From positions 2,666,001 through 2,730,000 of the forward strand of contig CP014773.1 in NCBI GenBank assembly GCA_001596135.1: a stretch of DNA of 64,000 nucleotides, in the 5' to 3' direction. The notes beneath the pieces are model-generated. The model saw only the letters and a list, made by a program, of their open reading frames with translations. It had not been told where the DNA came from and did not search any database. This DNA comes from Mucilaginibacter sp. PAMC 26640 (GTDB lineage Bacteria > Bacteroidota > Bacteroidia > Sphingobacteriales > Sphingobacteriaceae). Shown here piece by piece: positions 62,401 to 64,000 of this stretch. The number at the start of each line of letters is the position of its first letter. Within the stretch, counting starts at the first letter, position 1. A program made the translations under genes and the position numbers.

Positions 62401-63519
62401 TTGGAAGCTTATATTCAAGAGGCATTATTTGTTATATTTCAGCTTTGTTTTATTGTTCAACTGTATTATTTAGTAGGCAACCATAGCAGGCTTGCGGGTT
62501 ACGTACCTTTAAAAGTTTTACCCGAACCGAGCGTACCTGTTTCTGTGATCATTAGTGCTCGGAACGAGGCGCGTAATCTTACCGAGAACCTTCCTTATAT
62601 ACTTCAGCAAAAGTATCCTGATTATGAAGTGGTAGTGATCAATGACTGCTCAACCGATAATTCAGATGAAGTATTGCTGGACATTCAGCGCGAGTTTCCG
62701 CACCTTAAAATTGTTACCATTACCGAGCATGCCCGATATAAAACAGGTAAAAAGTTTGCGCTTACCCTGGGTATAAAGGCTGCAAAGAACGAATACTTAT
62801 TATTTACAGATGCAGATTGTAAGCCGGCCACCCTATATTGGATCACCCGGATGGCAGCAAATTTTACCAATTCCGCACAAATCGTGTTAGGCTATTCACC
62901 CTATTACCGCACTGCTAACTTTTTGAATCCGTTTATCAGGTTCGAGACTCTTAAAACTGGTATCAATTACCTTTCTTCGGCATTAAAGGGCGACGCTTAT
63001 ATGGGAATTGGCCGTAACCTCGGCTATACTAAATCTTTGTTTTTTAGGTCGAAAGGCTTTGCGGCCCACATGCACCTCATGAGCGGAGATGATGATCTCT
63101 TCGTAAACCAAAATGCAACTGCTGAAAATACAGTTATTGAGATACACCCGGATACCTTTACTCATACTGAAGCAAAGACAACGCTAAGCAGCTGGTTTCG
63201 CCAGAAAAGACGGCATATGGGAGTTGGTAAAGAATATAGTAACGAGCACCGCCGTATGTTAAGTTTTGATGCGGTTAGTGGCCTTTTGTTTTATGTTTTA
63301 TTTATATTGTGCCTGGTATTTAAATTTGAACCATTATTAGCCGCCGGGATGCTCGCATTCAGATTGCTATTACAGATTATAATTTACCGTAAAATATTTA
63401 ATAAGCTGGAAGCCAGCGACATGTTATGGTGGTTGCTGTTTTTTGACGCGATTTACTATATTTATTTAAATGTGTTTGGATTGATAGGAACTTTTATAAA
63501 AACCACCCGATGGAAGTAA
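62401..63519 (+). CDS. Glycosyltransferase family 2 membrane protein
   Basis: A 372-residue inner-membrane glycosyltransferase. A first helix (residues 5-25) anchors the N terminus; the GT-A domain begins VPVSVIISARNEARNLTENLPYIL, with the DxD-like YLLFTDADCKP and the acceptor-site motifs SGDDDLF and RQKRRHMGVG. Three helices close the C terminus. It probably transfers a sugar to a lipid or growing glycan. It starts with TTG 62401 and its stop overlaps the sigma factor start by 10 bp. Confidence 0.85.
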   Translation: MEAYIQEALFVIFQLCFIVQLYYLVGNHSRLAGYVPLKVLPEPSVPVSVIISARNEARNLTENLPYILQQKYPDYEVVVINDCSTDNSDEVLLDIQREFPHLKIVTITEHARYKTGKKFALTLGIKAAKNEYLLFTDADCKPATLYWITRMAANFTNSAQIVLGYSPYYRTANFLNPFIRFETLKTGINYLSSALKGDAYMGIGRNLGYTKSLFFRSKGFAAHMHLMSGDDDLFVNQNATAENTVIEIHPDTFTHTEAKTTLSSWFRQKRRHMGVGKEYSNEHRRMLSFDAVSGLLFYVLFILCLVFKFEPLLAAGMLAFRLLLQIIIYRKIFNKLEASDMLWWLLFFDAIYYIYLNVFGLIGTFIKTTRWK

Positions 63520-64000
63520 ACGCAAATTTCACCGAAAACGCCAAGAACGATTTTCACCTGGTGGTGAAGGCAAGAGATGGTAGCCAAAAAGCATACGCCG
63601 ACCTGATGCACCGATATAAAGATTCGATTTACTTTATGGTGCTGAAGATGGTGAATAACAAGGAGGATGCTATGGACCTTACTGTTGAAACCTTTGCTAA
63701 AGCCTTTGAGAAACTTGACAAATACCAGCCGGAGTACGCTTTTAGTACCTGGTTATTTAGAGTTGCTACCAATAATTGTATCGATTTTATCCGTAAAAAG
63801 AAGCTAAACACCCAATCTATCCACGGTATGCTGGATGAGGATGGTGAGGAAATGCCTTTGCAGATTAAAGCGGATGTACTAAACCCCGAAGAAAGTTCGA
63901 TCAAAAAGCAGCAAACTGAGGAACTTAAATTGCTGATAGAAAGTTTACCATTGCGATACCGTAACCTCATTACCCTGCGCTATTTCGACGAGCTATCGTA
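63510..64000 (+). CDS. RNA polymerase sigma factor, ECF family (cut at window end)
   Basis: The first 163 residues of a sigma-70-type ECF factor. Region 2 contains AYADLMHRYKDSIYFMVLKMVNNKEDAMDLTVETFAKAF and the DNA-binding FSTWLFRVATNNCIDFIRKKK (region 2.4); region 4 begins ESLPLRYRNLITLRYFDELSY and continues past 64000. ATG 63510 lies inside the end of the glycosyltransferase gene in another frame, so the two are transcribed together. An anti-sigma gene would be expected beyond the window. Confidence 0.9.
   Translation, partial: MEVNANFTENAKNDFHLVVKARDGSQKAYADLMHRYKDSIYFMVLKMVNNKEDAMDLTVETFAKAFEKLDKYQPEYAFSTWLFRVATNNCIDFIRKKKLNTQSIHGMLDEDGEEMPLQIKADVLNPEESSIKKQQTEELKLLIESLPLRYRNLITLRYFDELS

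Overview
The window looks like a chromosomal segment of a Bacteroidota bacterium, most likely a Sphingobacteriaceae member close to Mucilaginibacter or Pedobacter. This rests on the fused SecDF, a DUF3276 protein, LptF/LptG- and YbbR-type proteins, GG-leader peptides of the Bacteroidota type, a promoter of the TTTG-N19-TAnnTTTG form (32788-32818) and AT-rich intergenic regions. The genus is an inference from gene content only. Most of the window is ordinary chromosome; the accessory part is about 10.8-22.3 kb.

Layout. 0-3.7 kb: ethanolamine permease and the two subunits of B12-dependent ethanolamine ammonia-lyase. 3.7-7.5 kb: a membrane protein, an MBOAT O-acyltransferase with an adjacent SGNH-like partner, and an alpha/beta hydrolase. 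7.5-10.7 kb: a GAF histidine kinase, a small unknown protein and a Tat-exported sugar isomerase-like protein. 10.8-22.3 kb: a peptide secretion cluster. 22.3-32.1 kb: short UvrA, OmpA-like lipoprotein, J-KTSC protein, tRNA-Arg(CCG), YchF, MgtE, DUF3276 protein and an ABC exporter. 32.4-39.7 kb: an SDR remnant, Leu-type amino-acid dehydrogenase, NusB, DUF1573 lipoprotein, YajC, YbbR-like protein, CoaE, an MBL nuclease, a DUF5522-like peptide, MarR and PAP2. 39.8-48.8 kb: GlmM, cysteine desulfurase, two acidic/low-complexity proteins, AccD, class II aldolase, a small membrane protein, GNAT, HMG-CoA lyase and NDH-2. 49-55.3 kb: SecDF, FolA, a Doc/antitoxin pair, ThyA, IspE and a LapA-like protein. 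56.1-64 kb: EamA transporter, LptG-like permease, Tgt, a zinc-ribbon peptide, a kinase-like/receiver hybrid, an XRE regulator, a glycosyltransferase and an ECF sigma factor cut by the window edge.

The main discovery candidate is the 10.8-22.3 kb cluster. It has an inactive-C39/VKOR/thioredoxin protein, then three cassettes, then a C39-peptidase ABC exporter and an HlyD adaptor. Each cassette is a near-identical 167-169 bp block (12559, 14593, 16559) containing the regulatory region and the GG leader, then a different six-cysteine core peptide, then a different secreted CxxC thioredoxin-like protein. This suggests a modular system for making, oxidatively folding and exporting disulfide-rich peptides, each with its own redox partner. 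Two of its conserved parts carry lesions: an in-frame TAA splits the VKOR-thioredoxin protein, and a one-base frameshift splits the peptidase domain of the exporter. The cluster may therefore be decaying, use recoding, or contain sequence errors.

A second theme is intergenic repeats that touch genes: a perfect 28-bp inverted repeat around a terminator supplies the last codons and stop of accD, and a related sequence supplies the stop of the GNAT gene. A CTTACGGA tandem repeat sits just upstream of the dehydrogenase promoter.
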